From Acanthochlamys bracteata (lineage: Eukaryota; Streptophyta; Magnoliopsida; Pandanales; Velloziaceae): a DNA stretch of 64,000 nucleotides. Shown piece after piece: positions 1 to 11,972 of this stretch. Numbering within the stretch: position 1 is the stretch's first letter; each line of letters begins with the position of its first letter. Below the pieces are notes generated by a model that was given only the letters and a program-made list of their open reading frames with translations, did not search any database and had not been told where the DNA came from. Position numbers and translations under genes: made by a program. The stretch is taken from positions 7,451,787 through 7,515,786 of the forward strand of contig CM034136.1 of assembly GCA_019914995.1 (NCBI GenBank), written 5' to 3'.

Positions 1-1014
1 CTGTGGTTCTTCTTGTTCCCTGCCATGAATCAAGCTTCAGAGAGAGAAAACACCTCTTCTTTTTTCTCTTCTTCTTCAATTGGTCAAGTTTTGTAAACTG
101 TTTTTGTAGTTATTACATTTTGAATGCCGCTAACTTCTGTCTCCTTGTAATTAGTTGCAGGATGAATTTGAAATCCACTGAAGGCTGTAGCTGGTTGGGT
201 CTAACCAGTTCAGCAATATATGTATTGGCTTGAAGCAGAAGCAATGACCAGAACATCAAAATTCCAATCAGGAACAAGAAAAAAAAACTGTCACAATCAG
301 ATAACTAGAAAGTATCCGCAATCTGCAATAATTTCTATGTTTAAAATTGTTAAAATTTATTTACAAGCAAAAGATTGTAAATAAAAAGTTACCTTCAGAT
401 GAGCTCCTGAATGGAGTTCAGAGTATGAAGCATATCAACAGAAACAGATCAATAGGACACTGGTGTAGTAGTAGTATACATTTTAGAGGACTTGGGGCTA
501 ATGTAAATGCCTCAAAATTAGCATCTGATCAACCAATGACAGTAAAACGAGTCCTCACTGTTTGATTTGCATTGCAGAGCTGAACTTAATACACTCAACT
601 TCAGTGCTCCACACCGGAAGTCTTTGTAGATTGCCATACTGTCTTCAGGAGTCTTTGCAATAACCTGTGACTGTGATGCTAGTTGAGAGCACCACAAGTA
701 GTTGACAACCTTCATTTTGTGTTAAAAGATGATATTAGCATTCTTAAAAGCAAAATGTAACAACTGGTATACCAAGTATCAATCTAAACTAGACACACAC
801 TCAAGAACATTTGTTCTTTTGCGCTTCAGCATATAATTATAGCACTGATACATACTTAATACAGAGAAAGAATGATGCTTACCCCAGGAAGTATGCTCGC
901 ATGCAAGCTTCGCTTTTCATTCCAGGTAAACTGAATGTTTCAAATGAAACCAGTCCGTAATCCCAAATTAAAGCTGTATGTAATCCCAGAAAAACAGTGA
1001 GATGATTGTTGAAT
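1..1014. other. Left flank, no coding gene supported
   Basis: Short open frames occur on both strands, but none resembles a known protein or carries a convincing splice pattern. The left part is T-rich and looks like 3' untranslated or intronic sequence of a gene outside the window. The right part probably holds the 3' UTR of the minus-strand PPR gene that ends next to it. I see no RNA gene here. Confidence 0.4.
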
Positions 1015-2945
1015 TCAACTGCTGTAAGAATGTTTCATTCTGTTGCATGCTGTCTTGTATTCTCTGCCACCTCTGGTCCAATGGTCTCGTACACTTGATG
1101 TAAAGGACTTGAAAATATTTTCAATTTGTGGATCAGCAGAAAAACCTTCAGATTTCATTTCATTGTAAAGCTCCATTGCTTTTGGAATCCAACCCTGCTT
1201 TATCAGACCTTGAACCAATATAATATAGTGTGAAGAATCTGGAGTGATATCATTCCTTCTCATTTCAACCCACATTTTCAATGCATTGCCACACTCATTA
1301 AGTCTGATAAATTTGTCAATGACAAGTGTAAAAGTGTAACAAGTAGGACTAACTCCAGCACTTCTCATTAACTCAATGGTTTTTAAGGTTCCATCTAAAT
1401 CCTCCACTTTCAAAAGAGCATGATACGTTTCACAATTCGGAGAAATACCTTTCTTGACCATGTCATCCATCACTTTGTGTGCTTCTTCGAGCCTATTCCC
1501 TTCGCATAATGGAATTATCATGGAGTTATATGTCTTTTCATCAGGTTCAAGCCCAGCCTCGATAATTTTATCAAAGACACCACGTGCTTCTTTGAAGCAG
1601 TTTTCTTTAGAAAGGACATAAATAAGAGCATTGTAGGTTCCAATGCCAGGAGTCCAGCCTCTCTTCTTCATTTCATCAAAAAGTCTCAGAGAATCGAACA
1701 AATTTCCTACTATGGAGAAACAGTTGATCAGGTGAGAATACGAAGTACCATCTGGCATGATGCAGTAATTTGACATCTCTCGCCAAATTCTCTTCGCTTC
1801 AGCCACATCAACAATCTCATTACACCAGCAATCAAGAATTATATTGAAACCCTCAGCTATAAGCGGAAAATATTTCCGCCTCAGAAGAAGTAATTCCTCA
1901 GCATCTTCAACATTCCCATGCTTGCAAAGTGCACGAAGAAGTGAATAAAATGTCGTTGAATCAGCCTCTATGTTAAACATCTCTACGGAATCAAAAGTTT
2001 TTATCGCTTTGCTGACTTCATTTGCAGCTGCATACCTGGTCACAGAAGGCTTCTAAGTCAGCCACAATTACTACTGATCAAAATAAACAGATAAAGCAGG
2101 TCTGTGCAACCACAGAGAAGCAAGAAACAAATTATAGAATGTTCCAGGTAATAAATTTAGTAGCTCATAGGATGCTTACAGGTCAGGAAAATAAAAATCT
2201 TGACTCCAAATGAATTGCTAAACCAACAAGATCAACATTTTAAGTTTCTTGTTAGCATTGCATTACAGCTTACTTATTCGCATCTAATAGTTACACAGAA
2301 GACTTAATTCAATACCATCTCTATTATGATTCCAATACTAGTACAATATACACAAAAAAAATTTCAGAAGAGCCAATTCAATTACCTATCCATCAAAATG
2401 ATCATTGCCTCCTTTGTAAGAACTGACTTCTTCCGCATTGTTCTGATAAGACTCCAAGCCAAGTCGAACTTTTTATTCTTGCCTAAAATCCAGAGCATCA
2501 AGTTCCGTGCATCCTCGCAATCCCAAGCACAATCACCTCCCCACCGGAAAACCATCACCGCTGTTTCCCATTGATTCCGTAACTCCCACAGGGCAGAACG
2601 TACCAAATCGAAAGTAGGCTCGATTTCACACATTGATCTGAACAATTCTAAAGCTTCTTGCCGGGTTCCTGATTTCAATTTAACATCAGAAACAAGTTGA
2701 AGAAACTTATAAAATTCTGGGTCGGTGAAATCGGTGTTAACTTTGCTGAACTCGGGCTCTGAATCGCCGAGTGAGGAGTTGCAAGCACGTCCGTGAGGCG
2801 GAAAGATTTGATTAGTCAGTAGGGTCTGAGTCAGGGGACAAATTACGGCGGCGGAATCTGCAGCAGAGGAGAAGAAAATCCTCGCCAACGGCAGCGTGGG
2901 GCGGAAGAACGCTGTAGATCGCCGGAAAATGTTCACAAGCGCCAT
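1015..2945 (-). CDS. P-class pentatricopeptide repeat protein, probably mitochondrial
   Basis: Two coding exons, 2945-2386 and 2035-1015, are joined by a GT-AG intron that completes an Arg codon and gives about 526 residues. The N-terminus (MALVNIFRRSTAFFRP, then Ser/Ala-rich) is basic and lacks acidic residues, as in mitochondrial presequences. From about residue 100 on, the protein is a run of degenerate 35-residue helical repeats with typical PPR phrases such as GTYNALIYVLSK and PDEKTYNSMIIPLCEG. There is no E, DYW or SMR domain, so it is P-class. Such proteins bind organellar RNA through one residue pair per repeat and affect its stability, splicing or translation. The target cannot be read by eye. 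It is divergently arranged with a second PPR gene whose start lies 281 bp away. The family call is secure; the ortholog is not assigned. Confidence 0.9.
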
Positions 2946-3226
2946 GTGGGAGAAAAAGGAAAAGATAATTGAAGGTGTTAAATGAAAAATGATTATAATT
3001 ATTGCGACTTTAAACCTTTATTAGCTATTTTCGCAATCTAGAATAAGTAAAGTTAAATTAATTATTCAGTAGGTCTTCCATTTTAATTTGTCAGTTCCTA
3101 TCCAGTAAAGTTTACTGTAACTAATTTCAATTGCCATCCACTATTTTATATTTTTAATTCCTAGACCTCATTTTCACCTATTTACAGTTTTACAAAACTG
3201 TTATCTCACTAACACCACCGTCGTCC
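2946..3226. promoter_or_regulatory. Shared promoter interval of two divergent PPR genes
   Basis: Only 281 bp separate the two start codons. The interval is AT-rich and must contain both 5' UTRs and both core promoters. I see no conserved named motif beyond TATA-like AT stretches. Co-expression is an inference from the geometry. Confidence 0.5.
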
Positions 3227-4321
3227 ATGGCCGCCGCCGCCGCTAGATTTCTCCTTCGCCGGACGATAACCAGCTCATCACCACCACTCATTCGAAAAAC
3301 ACCAACTCCATTAGAGGCCCAATTCGATTCATGGATAACACGTCTAGGCCAAGGCTTCACTGAGCTTGATGTCGTCGAAGCTGTGAACTCGCTCGCCTGC
3401 ACCGACCCCGATCTCGCTCTTGATCTCTTCCGTTGGTGTTCTCTTCGGCCCAATTACCGCCACGGCCCAGCTGCTTACGCCGCTGCGTTTAATCTCGCTC
3501 TTCAATCTAGCCGTCTCTCCGCTGCTGAATCACTCGCCGGCGATGCTATTTCCGGCGCATGTAAACCTCCCCCTGATCTTGCCTTCGCTAATTCGATCCT
3601 CAAATTCTTTACTTCCCAACGCCATCTATTCTCTCGTGCTTTCGATGCGTTCAATCTTCTGTTTCGTAACCGCTACCGGAGCCCTAATCCTAGTTGTTCT
3701 CTCCGGCCTGATGCGGAAACGTTCACCATCCTGTTGACTGCGTTGGTTAAACGATTTGGAAAGCCACCTGCTTGCCATGTTTATCTCCATTCACTCAGAT
3801 CGCTTGTACGGCAAATGAAAGCTGCCGGAGTGGTTCCAGACACTTTTATGATGAACTGGATTATAAAAGCTTATGCGAGATGTTTGGAAATGGATGATGC
3901 AATTCGAACTTTTCATGAAATGGGGATCTATGGTTGTGAGCCGAACGAGTACTCGTATGGCTACCTTGTTAAAGGGTATTGTGAGAAAGGGAATGTGGAG
4001 ATAGGGTTTAAGTACTTCAGAGAGATGAGGGGGAAGGAGTTGGTGCCTACTAAGAGCGTGTACATGGCGCTTGTTTGCAGCTTGATTCTAGAATGCAGGT
4101 TTGAAGAAGGAGTTGATGTGATGTTTGATATGCTGGAAAATGGGCTGGCACCTGATTTGTTGACATACAGGACGGTCCTTGAGGGGCTGTGCAGGGATGG
4201 GAGGACAAATGATGCATTCGGGCTGTTGGAAGATTTGGGCAGTAGGAAGGGCGCCATGAATCGAAAGATGTATAACGAGTTGCTTGATGGATTGCATTGG
4301 TTATGCCAACCGCATGACTAG
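3227..4321 (+). CDS. P-class PPR protein, probably mitochondrial (At3g25210-like)
   Basis: An intronless 364-codon frame begins MAAAAARFLLRRTITSSSPP, an Arg/Ser/Ala-rich, acid-free leader typical of mitochondrial import. The middle and C-terminal parts carry PPR repeats, for example PDTFMMNWIIKAYARC, PNEYSYGYLVKGYCEKG and PDLLTYRTVLEGLCRDGR. The conserved N-terminal block after the leader (FDSWITRLGQGF, then LALDLFRWCSLRPNY) recalls the small At3g25210 group, from memory. Lack of introns is usual for plant PPR genes. The expected role is RNA binding in mitochondria; the target is unknown. It sits head to head with the other PPR gene. The ATG was chosen because it starts the targeting leader. 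Confidence 0.92.
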   Translation: MAAAAARFLLRRTITSSSPPLIRKTPTPLEAQFDSWITRLGQGFTELDVVEAVNSLACTDPDLALDLFRWCSLRPNYRHGPAAYAAAFNLALQSSRLSAAESLAGDAISGACKPPPDLAFANSILKFFTSQRHLFSRAFDAFNLLFRNRYRSPNPSCSLRPDAETFTILLTALVKRFGKPPACHVYLHSLRSLVRQMKAAGVVPDTFMMNWIIKAYARCLEMDDAIRTFHEMGIYGCEPNEYSYGYLVKGYCEKGNVEIGFKYFREMRGKELVPTKSVYMALVCSLILECRFEEGVDVMFDMLENGLAPDLLTYRTVLEGLCRDGRTNDAFGLLEDLGSRKGAMNRKMYNELLDGLHWLCQPHD

Positions 4322-6209
4322 AAACATGTTTCTCCAATGCTGGGATGTCAGAATGGCAGATTTTACTTATCGATCTGCTCGCCTGAATTTACCTGTTGTG
4401 ATAGTTGAACTGGTATCTTTAGGGAATCTTATAGTTTATACTTGTGTGTTCATGCTAGAATAGAGCAAGACAATACTATCATCATAATATGTATATATAT
4501 TTAAGTTGTTGCATCTTTGCCCTGAGTCATCTGCTGGGATAAGGTTATGATAGCTGTAGCTAGAATCTCTTGTTAGAGTTGGCATACTAGAAGATTGACC
4601 AAAAGGACCTTGCTTGTGGTAAGTTTGCCATATTATGACTTCGATGTGGTCTCTTTGCTTTAGTGCTGTTTTGATGCTTTAACAAGTGGAAGTGGTATTG
4701 TACCGCAATTGTTGAACTGTAGCTTAGTGTCTCTTGTGTATGGAGATATCTATCAATTGTTTTGAAGACTCGAACAGCTTGTGGATACAGCTGGAGTTGG
4801 TAATGAATTGCCTGAATTACTTGAATGATACTATTTCCAAGGCAGTGTAAGGTAGAGACTGAAGGATTAAATGTCATGATTGAGCGTGTATTATCCTTGT
4901 AAAAGTTGACTGTTTGTTACCCTGTTTAAGAGTCAAATATGGGTTTGCTATTGCTCAATGGGGTAGCTTTACATATATCACGATACTTAACTGTAGATAA
5001 CTTTCTCAGAGGGTAAACAATTCAATGGTGGTATTGTGAGATGACATGTAGTAGACAACTTTAAGAGGTTTACCAAGTATGATTGGACAAACAAGGCCAT
5101 TATGTCCATATAATAGTCAAATTTATCTGATGAATGTGCTTTCATCTCATTCATTTATCTGATGCATGTCCTAAGTAACTAAATTGTTGCTCCTACCTTG
5201 GTTTTTATCCACCTAGAAAAGTTGAGAGAGTTGTTTTTGTTTTGCAGCATTGCAAGGAAGCCTAGTGATTTCCAGTGGAATTTGACCTTGAGCTAAGGTG
5301 CTATGCTAGCGCCAGGAGGCTGTCAAAGAAATGTTGTTCAGCTGCATTCTCAAAGCATCAAGCTATAGGGCCTCAACCCTCAAGAATGTGGTGGCCATAG
5401 TTCTAGAACTTTTATATGGAGGTTTTTGTTCAAAACTGTTAATGTTTGGTGAATTTCTTCTAGACAATCAGTGTCATTAGTATGAAAATAGGTCTTTATT
5501 GGTGTAAGATACAGTTTATGGGCTTCTTTGTAAAGCTTTCTTGCTTGCATGCTGAAAGCTACCAGGGGTACCTGATTACAGGATTGAGTTATATTGTGTT
5601 TGGTACAGATGAAGGTTTCCTGGCGGATTGTAACCAGTATAAAATCAACGGAAATTAAATATCATGGATCTGTTGTTTCTCCCAAAAAAACAAGTCATGG
5701 ATTTATTTCACGTTTTTGCAATTTCTGTCCTTGTGGAACCTCGATGAATCATTGTGTACATAAAAGTGACAATGAGATGACTTCATTGGTAAATTTTGCT
5801 TTCAATTGAAGGATTATTCTGACAAAGGATTCCATTCTTTTTTCTCCTGGTAAACAAAACCTAGAATGCTCGTTGTGCTTCACAGAAACCCTAACCACGG
5901 GGATCAATTAAGAAGCCTGAGCTCAGGTTGCACCAGAAATTAAATCAGAAACAGACATTGGGTTTAGGTTTCCACCAGGATTGGTTCAAACCAGGAATTA
6001 ACGACTTTTTTCATATAAAATCTTTTTGAGTGCTAGAATGTATTGCTATAACAGAATTGATGTAGCATCTTTTGGAAATGAAACTGAGATATACTTGAAT
6101 AATCGAAAAAAAGTGAAAATTAGAAGTTGAATGTTACAGGGAGATTCGCCTAACAGCTGAAGGTAGTATACAAAATTGAATGGGTACGTATGATGTAGGC
6201 TCACTCCCA
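4322..6209. other. Intergenic / 3' flanks of PPR gene and STIC2
   Basis: This 1.9 kb lies between two convergent genes. It is AT-rich with several polyadenylation-like AATAAA-type stretches and short chance frames. A plant telo-box-like AAACCCTAA occurs near 5888. I see no coding or RNA gene. Confidence 0.4.
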
Positions 6210-8102
6210 TCATTTGGGTCCGTCAGTAAGACCAGGCGGCATGCCAAGACTCTGGGCAAGATTGCTCATTCTCTCTTTCATGGCCTGGAAGACGAAAAAT
6301 TGCCAGCTTTGTATAAAGTGTATGCGGACTTTCTACAGGGGAAAGTAACTAAAATGAAGAAACAGGAAGTACCAACCTGAACACTCTTCTGGTGTGCATC
6401 CTTGTAGGCTTCAGTCACCAATTCTGAAAGCTTCTGTTCATGAAAACTGTTGCTATGAGCAACTTCCAATATATTAAAAAAAAAAATTTTAAAAATTAAT
6501 GGAAAATCGTATCACAACTTGTTGCAGTCACAGATGTAACAAGAAACAAACACTAAATATGATTATAACATGATTTTAATTACCTCAGGACCTAACTCCA
6601 TTGCGGCCTCAGTTATTTCAGTACGAATGGGTTGCTGGTTTCCAGAAAGTGTTACCTGCAAATGGCAGCAACTTGTCATGGGTCATCATGCTAAAGTTAA
6701 AAGAGACATGGACTTGTTGCATTTACCATCAACTCTGTGCATCATAATAACTGGGAAGTTTTATAAAACTTGACTTCATTCAAGTTACCATTTTGAGGAA
6801 CATTCTCCACATCAAAAAAAGCTAAGCTAACACCAATAAAAGAGCACTAAACTCACTTGTCTAATTAATAATTTTTGGATGTCAACATCCAAGCAGCTAC
6901 AGCTAGTTACTGGTTTACCTTAATGAGTTCACCTTCACAGTAACCATCAAACTCAGCTCTGCAAGGAAAACATAAGCTGATATCAATATTTTTTGGACCA
7001 CCCCGCAACATTGAGTGGAAACATCAACATTGCAACAACAAAATCATACGCTGCAAGTTCTTTCTGAACACGGACAGCTTCAACTTGGACTACCATCTGA
7101 GCCTTTTTTACATTCTCATACAAGTTTTGCATGTTACCAAACATTCCTGCCTGTGTCATGTAAAGATAATGAGTATAGCTACATACAGTCTTTAAGATGA
7201 TTTTACTTCCTAAAATAACTATGGAGTTGCATGAAGCAGCAATGATAAAAAATTTCTTTATAAGTCAAATTAAGAAAAATGAAACTTACTTTTGATGATC
7301 CCTCATCGCTGTTCTCATTCTTCTCCTTCTTCCCACCAAATAAACCATATACATGGAGAGACTTGCGTGCATGTGAATTTTTATTACAACGCCAAGATAA
7401 AAATGACGGACCACTTCTGTGAGGTGTTGCGCATAGCTTATGATCTACAAGAACATGAACCTAAGTCAAGTATGAAACAAGCAACTTGTTTGCAAAGTAT
7501 CATTCCAAAGCCAAGCACCCCTAAAATTAGAGTGTAATGCAAAAATATGACATAATGCAAAAGATAATAGAACATCAATATCAAATATAATAAGAGTATA
7601 ATGTCAGAATGTCTATAAAATAAAGTAAGGTATCTTTGCTATATGAAAGTAAACTTTCTCTACTACCTAGGTACTTCGGATATGGCCGATTTAAGCTAAC
7701 CCTCGATAGTTGAAAACCCATGGTAGATAACAAAGCAACATTATCTGATTTCTTTAAGGTATGTCAAGTATAGATATTATGATTGTGAATAGGAAAAAAG
7801 GAGCAGTAACAGCAGAATCACATACTACAAATCACAAGAAATTATTCATAAAGAAAGACCCACATCACCGAATTCTTAATAATTCCACCCAAACAAAAAA
7901 GAACTAGTACCAAGACAATGAACCATTTCCAATTTAGTATCCAGCACTATAAAAACCATCATAAACCCTAAAAATAAAAATTTAAAAAAAAAATTCAGTA
8001 AGAAAACTCACTGGTGGAATTATAATAAAGAAAAGGGTTCAGAGACCCTTTGGTAGCACTAAAGTTGGAAACTTGGCCGACTACAGAGCTCATCAACGCC
8101 AT
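6210..8102 (-). CDS. STIC2: Chloroplast YbaB/EbfC-family protein STIC2
   Basis: Seven coding exons (8102-8012, 7444-7290, 7150-7050, 6958-6919, 6655-6584, 6433-6377, 6284-6210) join in phase to give 196 residues. Residues 1 to about 60 are a Ser-rich chloroplast transit peptide, followed by the conserved VYGLFGGKKE. The YbaB/EbfC domain follows, with conserved blocks AGMFGNMQNLYE, VKKAQMVVQVEAV, EFDGYCEGELIK, VTLSGNQQPIRTEITEAAME and LSELVTEAYKDAHQKS. It ends in LAQSLGMPPGL. The bacterial relatives are nucleoid-associated. In Arabidopsis STIC2 (At2g24020, paralogue At4g30620) acts in the stroma with cpSRP54 and ALB3/ALB4 in thylakoid protein insertion. The length matches the family. It shares its upstream region with the C1D-family gene. 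Confidence 0.95.
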
Positions 8103-8480
8103 TAGAGATCACTCAATAAAAACAAAACAAAACAAAAGAAACTTTAAAAGATAGAATAGAGAGAAACGAAGAAGAAGAAGAAGAAGAACAAGCTCTCGAG
8201 TCTCTACCGTAAAAGAAGATTTCGAGAAGCAAAACTTTTTTAATAGCTCTACACGTGTTACACGTAGATATAAAATAAAAAAGAAATAAATGGTCCAATA
8301 GGCCCGTATCAAGCCCGTGCCATACTCGGTTTCGAGCAGATCGCTGAAATGCCCTGTCATTTACTGAAATATTTCGGCCCACGTTGCTTGCAAGAGTGTT
8401 TCGAGCAAGGCCCATCAGATGCAACAAGCCCACGCAAGCATAATTCAATTAATTCAACGGGGAGCAGCAGCAGAGCAGCA
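8103..8480. promoter_or_regulatory. Bidirectional promoter of STIC2 and C1D-family gene with site II motifs
   Basis: The start codons of the divergent genes are 378 bp apart. Near the C1D side are three site II (TGGGCY) motifs, seen on + as GGCCCAC (8376-8382), GGCCCAT (8409-8415) and AGCCCAC (8427-8433). Site II motifs are bound by TCP factors and are common before plant genes for ribosome and organelle biogenesis. A GAA-type microsatellite (about 8168-8188) lies in the STIC2 leader. The motifs are seen; their use is inferred. Confidence 0.6.
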
Positions 8481-9699
8481 ATGGCGGCGGCGATGGAAGG
8501 AGACGAGAGTGTTCTACCGAGCGCCGCCGTGGATGCTATTCAGAACACTCTTGCAGCCGTAGAAGATCTGGCCGGTAAAGTTCAGGACTTCCTCTCCTTC
8601 GCTGGAGAACCTGAAGCCCTCGCTGACCTCCCTCCGCTTGTTAAAGCACGCGCTTTTCTCGCTCTCGCACAGTCTACTACTGCTCTTTTCTCTGGTAAAC
8701 GGCTGCTTTTTGAATAACAAGTTTTGATTTTATGTTTTTTTTTGGAAATGGTTGTTTGCAGAATAGTGGTGTTCATTATTGTGGTTTGTAAATGATTTAA
8801 ATTTTGATTTCTTAGTTTGTAAAATCTTGAGATTTCGATATTAAGCTTCTCGAGTTTCAGTTAGTTTTAGCTGTTCTTGTACAAGGTTGTTTGTGTATTA
8901 GTAGCTAGTGCTTTAAAAAGGTGAGCTTTTGTGGAACTCTTGTATACCAGAGTACATGACGCTGTAAAATTGGTTGGAATTATTGCTACAGTTCGGTTGA
9001 GGTGTGCTGGTATACAGCCAGATAAGCATGCAGTCCAGACGGAGTTAGTAAGTTCTCTGCTCCTTGGTTAACTAGACTAGCTGTTGTTTGTTTGATTAGT
9101 TTGGGAAAGTTCTAGGGATGGTATCTTCTGTGGTAGTTTACGATAGATGGTTTTGAATTGTAGGAGAGGCTGAGTTTGTATGAAGACAAGCTGAAGAAGT
9201 ACATGGATTGGAGCAATGGTATATAGTTGTTTTTATGGATGCATGTTGCTTACATCTCCATATTCATGTCTGATTCATGCTTTAAAGTTTGAAAACTGAT
9301 TGCAGCACCACTTCGTCCATCAACTAGATTGAATTCACAGGCAGCAGCCCGATTCATTGGACATTCCTTGCCTAACTTGACCCAAGGTACTAGAGGTCTC
9401 CCTGAAGCCATTTTAACATTGTTTCTTCTGTAACATGAAGGACTTGTAATTTCTATATTTTTTCAGAACAAAGACAAAAGATGCATGAACTCGGTAGAAG
9501 AGATGCCCCAAGATGGGAAATGGATAGATTGACGAAAAAAAGGAAATCTCAGACATCAGAGAAAAAGTCTGTTCGTGATGCTGCAAAGGAATTTCTTGAG
9601 AAAGCAACACGTGAACTCCGAGGTTCTAATAATGACGGGCTGAAAGGACCTTTGAGGATTAATGACCCAAATGGAGAAGGTGGCTTAGAGATTACTTGA
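8481..9699 (+). CDS. Sas10/Utp3/C1D-family nuclear RNA-processing cofactor
   Basis: Five exons (8481-8694, 8992-9047, 9164-9218, 9306-9386, 9467-9699) give 212 residues. The N-terminal helical half (LPPLVKARAFLALAQSTTALF, then VRLRCAGIQPDKHAVQTELE) matches the Sas10/C1D domain. The C-terminal half is basic (RLTKKRKSQTSEKKS) and ends with AKEFLEKATRELRGSNNDGL. C1D (yeast Rrp47/Lrp1) is a cofactor of the nuclear exosome in rRNA and snoRNA processing, and this is like Arabidopsis At5g25080. An in-frame ATG at 8349 exists, but it precedes a non-conserved stretch lying in the site II promoter zone. The MAAAMEG start was preferred. Exon phases all agree. Confidence 0.92.
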
Positions 9700-11972
9700 G
9701 TTCGTTCCACATTATTTCTGGTAAGCTTTTCCCGTTGATGACCTGCCATGATTGTACCATTTTGGGGAATTTTGAGAGTATTGTGTGCTTGCTTGCCAGT
9801 TGTATATGTTGAATGTTCCGCATTGCTTGTTTCCCAAGCTAGATTGCTCTTTATATGAGTTTGGACACCCTCATCTAATGAGCTAGATTTTGAAGTTGAG
9901 CTCTACCCAAGACCCATCTAACAGTATAGTAATCTATACCAACTAGTAATGTATTTATGCTATAAGTGCTTTTTAGTTCAAATGCCACAGCCATGCTTCA
10001 TCAAAATTTGATTCATCTGTTTGCAGAACTTGCGAATAATCACTCAAATTCCATTATGGCATTTGGTTTACTCCTGCCCAATCCATTATGGCATTTGCTT
10101 TACTCCTTTGAATAAGTCATATTCATATATGTAGTCATCGTGTGACATTGTTGTTGTATGTAATGACGACATAAATGATATCTGTATCAAGACTTCATTT
10201 TAGAAAATTTTCAAAGAACTCATTATGTTCTATAATTTACCTGTTCCTTTACCCAATAGCCTATGGTTTAATGATGGAAATAACTGAAACGGAATCCTTG
10301 GCATATTAAAATCAAACCAGATAAACAAGGAAAGATGAACTTCAAAGTTCTTATGTTGAGTGGCTTTAGATGGATGCTTCCTGTATTATCCTGGGAAATG
10401 CTATTAGAGTCAATTTAATACGACTAAGGCTCATTAATTTAGGAGCTCAAGATTGTTTGTTGCTTGATCATACCGTGCATAGTATCGGTTCGCATGCAGT
10501 TACACATAGGACAGAAGTCAACCATTTCCAGAGAATGTGATAGCTGCTACTTGATTTATTGCCTAGTATAACGGCGTACTTCAGTAATTCAAACCTACTA
10601 TAGCGGCTTACTTTAGTAATTGAAAGTTATAAGCTCATATTGTAAAGCTTTTACCGGTGGAAGATATATTTGATTTCTTTGGACAAGGCTCATTAACCTC
10701 AAAATGATCTGTGGCAGACTACATCCAATCTGCAGCCAGATGGACTTTTCCAGATCACTTATGGTTCTTGGGTCCAGTAGAATGGTCAGGATTGTTTCTG
10801 GGATTTGTTTTCTACAATATCCTTCTCGGAAGTAGAAACATAATCTAAATAAGGTTCTTGCACGTGTTTCTTATCGAAGAAGATATTCTTAGTGTCACCT
10901 TGTTTGTCTGGTTTAAGCATTGTAGGAGCATCTGAGTGAGACTTGAGCATGGTTTGATCTCATTGTTATGTATGCCAGCATGAACTAAATTGTATGCTTT
11001 CTTCTTCTTCTTCTTTTCTTGTTTGAGAACTTGCATGTGAAGATCATGTTGTATATAGTGCCATATAGGTGCTCTACATTTGGCATAACATGACATTTTA
11101 CAATTTTGAGTGCGTTTGTCTTACTACATTCTTTTGTTTTCAACAGGGATTGAAATATGCCTCAGAGCAATGCTACTGCAAAAAACCTCTTTCTCAATCA
11201 AACTTGGAGCATCTTCCCTTATCTAATATCATGCTGGTGTCTTCCATGAGTTTCTTTTTTCTGTGTGCAATCTTTAGTTTATTTATCTGTCATTGTTATT
11301 ATTGTTGTTACCTTCATATGGACGTTGAGCTTGTTTCGGAAATTTTTGAAGGAGAGCTGATTAGTGCGTGCTTTAGGAAATGCATGAAAGTGAGTTTTTA
11401 AAAATAAAAATTCCGTAAAAAATAAAATTTATAGAAATTAAAATTTAGATAGTAACTAAAATACGTGAAGTTGAATTTTAATAAAAATAAATTTTAGTAT
11501 AAAAATAAAGTCATAAAAAGACAAAATTTAAAATCTAAAAAAAAAATTTTTTTGCGATTAAAATATGCTTTGTTATCAAATGAAAACTCTTCTCACTATA
11601 TATTTCCAGGAGGTATTGTAGACAAGTATACAACAAAAAGTCAATGAAATAACATAAGAATCAATAACAAACATTAATAGTCATAATATTTGAAATTAAC
11701 ATTACTAGAGCTGATCAACATGAAAACAACCTTATATATGATCATATGAGACAGGAAAATAAAAAGAAAACAAAGTTATTAAGAGGCAATGGACATTATT
11801 AACTCCCCAGACAAAAGCAGGGACAGTCACAAGAGCCCCTCCCCATGCATATACATACATTTCTCAACTCTCAATTCATCAAAAGAAAGAAACATTTCTG
11901 ATTTTTTTCTTTTTTTATTTGGAAGAAATTTTATGTACAGATTATATAATAAAGTGAAGAAGAAGAAGAAGA
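9700..11972. other. Intergenic region with small tandem duplication and AT-rich repeat
   Basis: This is 2.3 kb between the C1D and J8 3' ends. It contains a 26-bp direct duplication (10050-10075 and 10082-10107) and a poly(CTT) microsatellite near 11000. From 11383 an AT-rich segment runs to about 11560, whose start matches one near 21876. No coding or RNA gene is supported. Confidence 0.4.

Noticed and set aside
8349..8480. Upstream in-frame ATG extending the C1D-family protein by 44 residues
   Set aside because: The stretch contains the site II motifs and reads unlike the family. The family-like sequence begins after MAAAMEG.
11955..11970. GAA microsatellite as a regulatory element
   Set aside because: Simple repeats are common in plant UTRs, and nothing ties this one to function.
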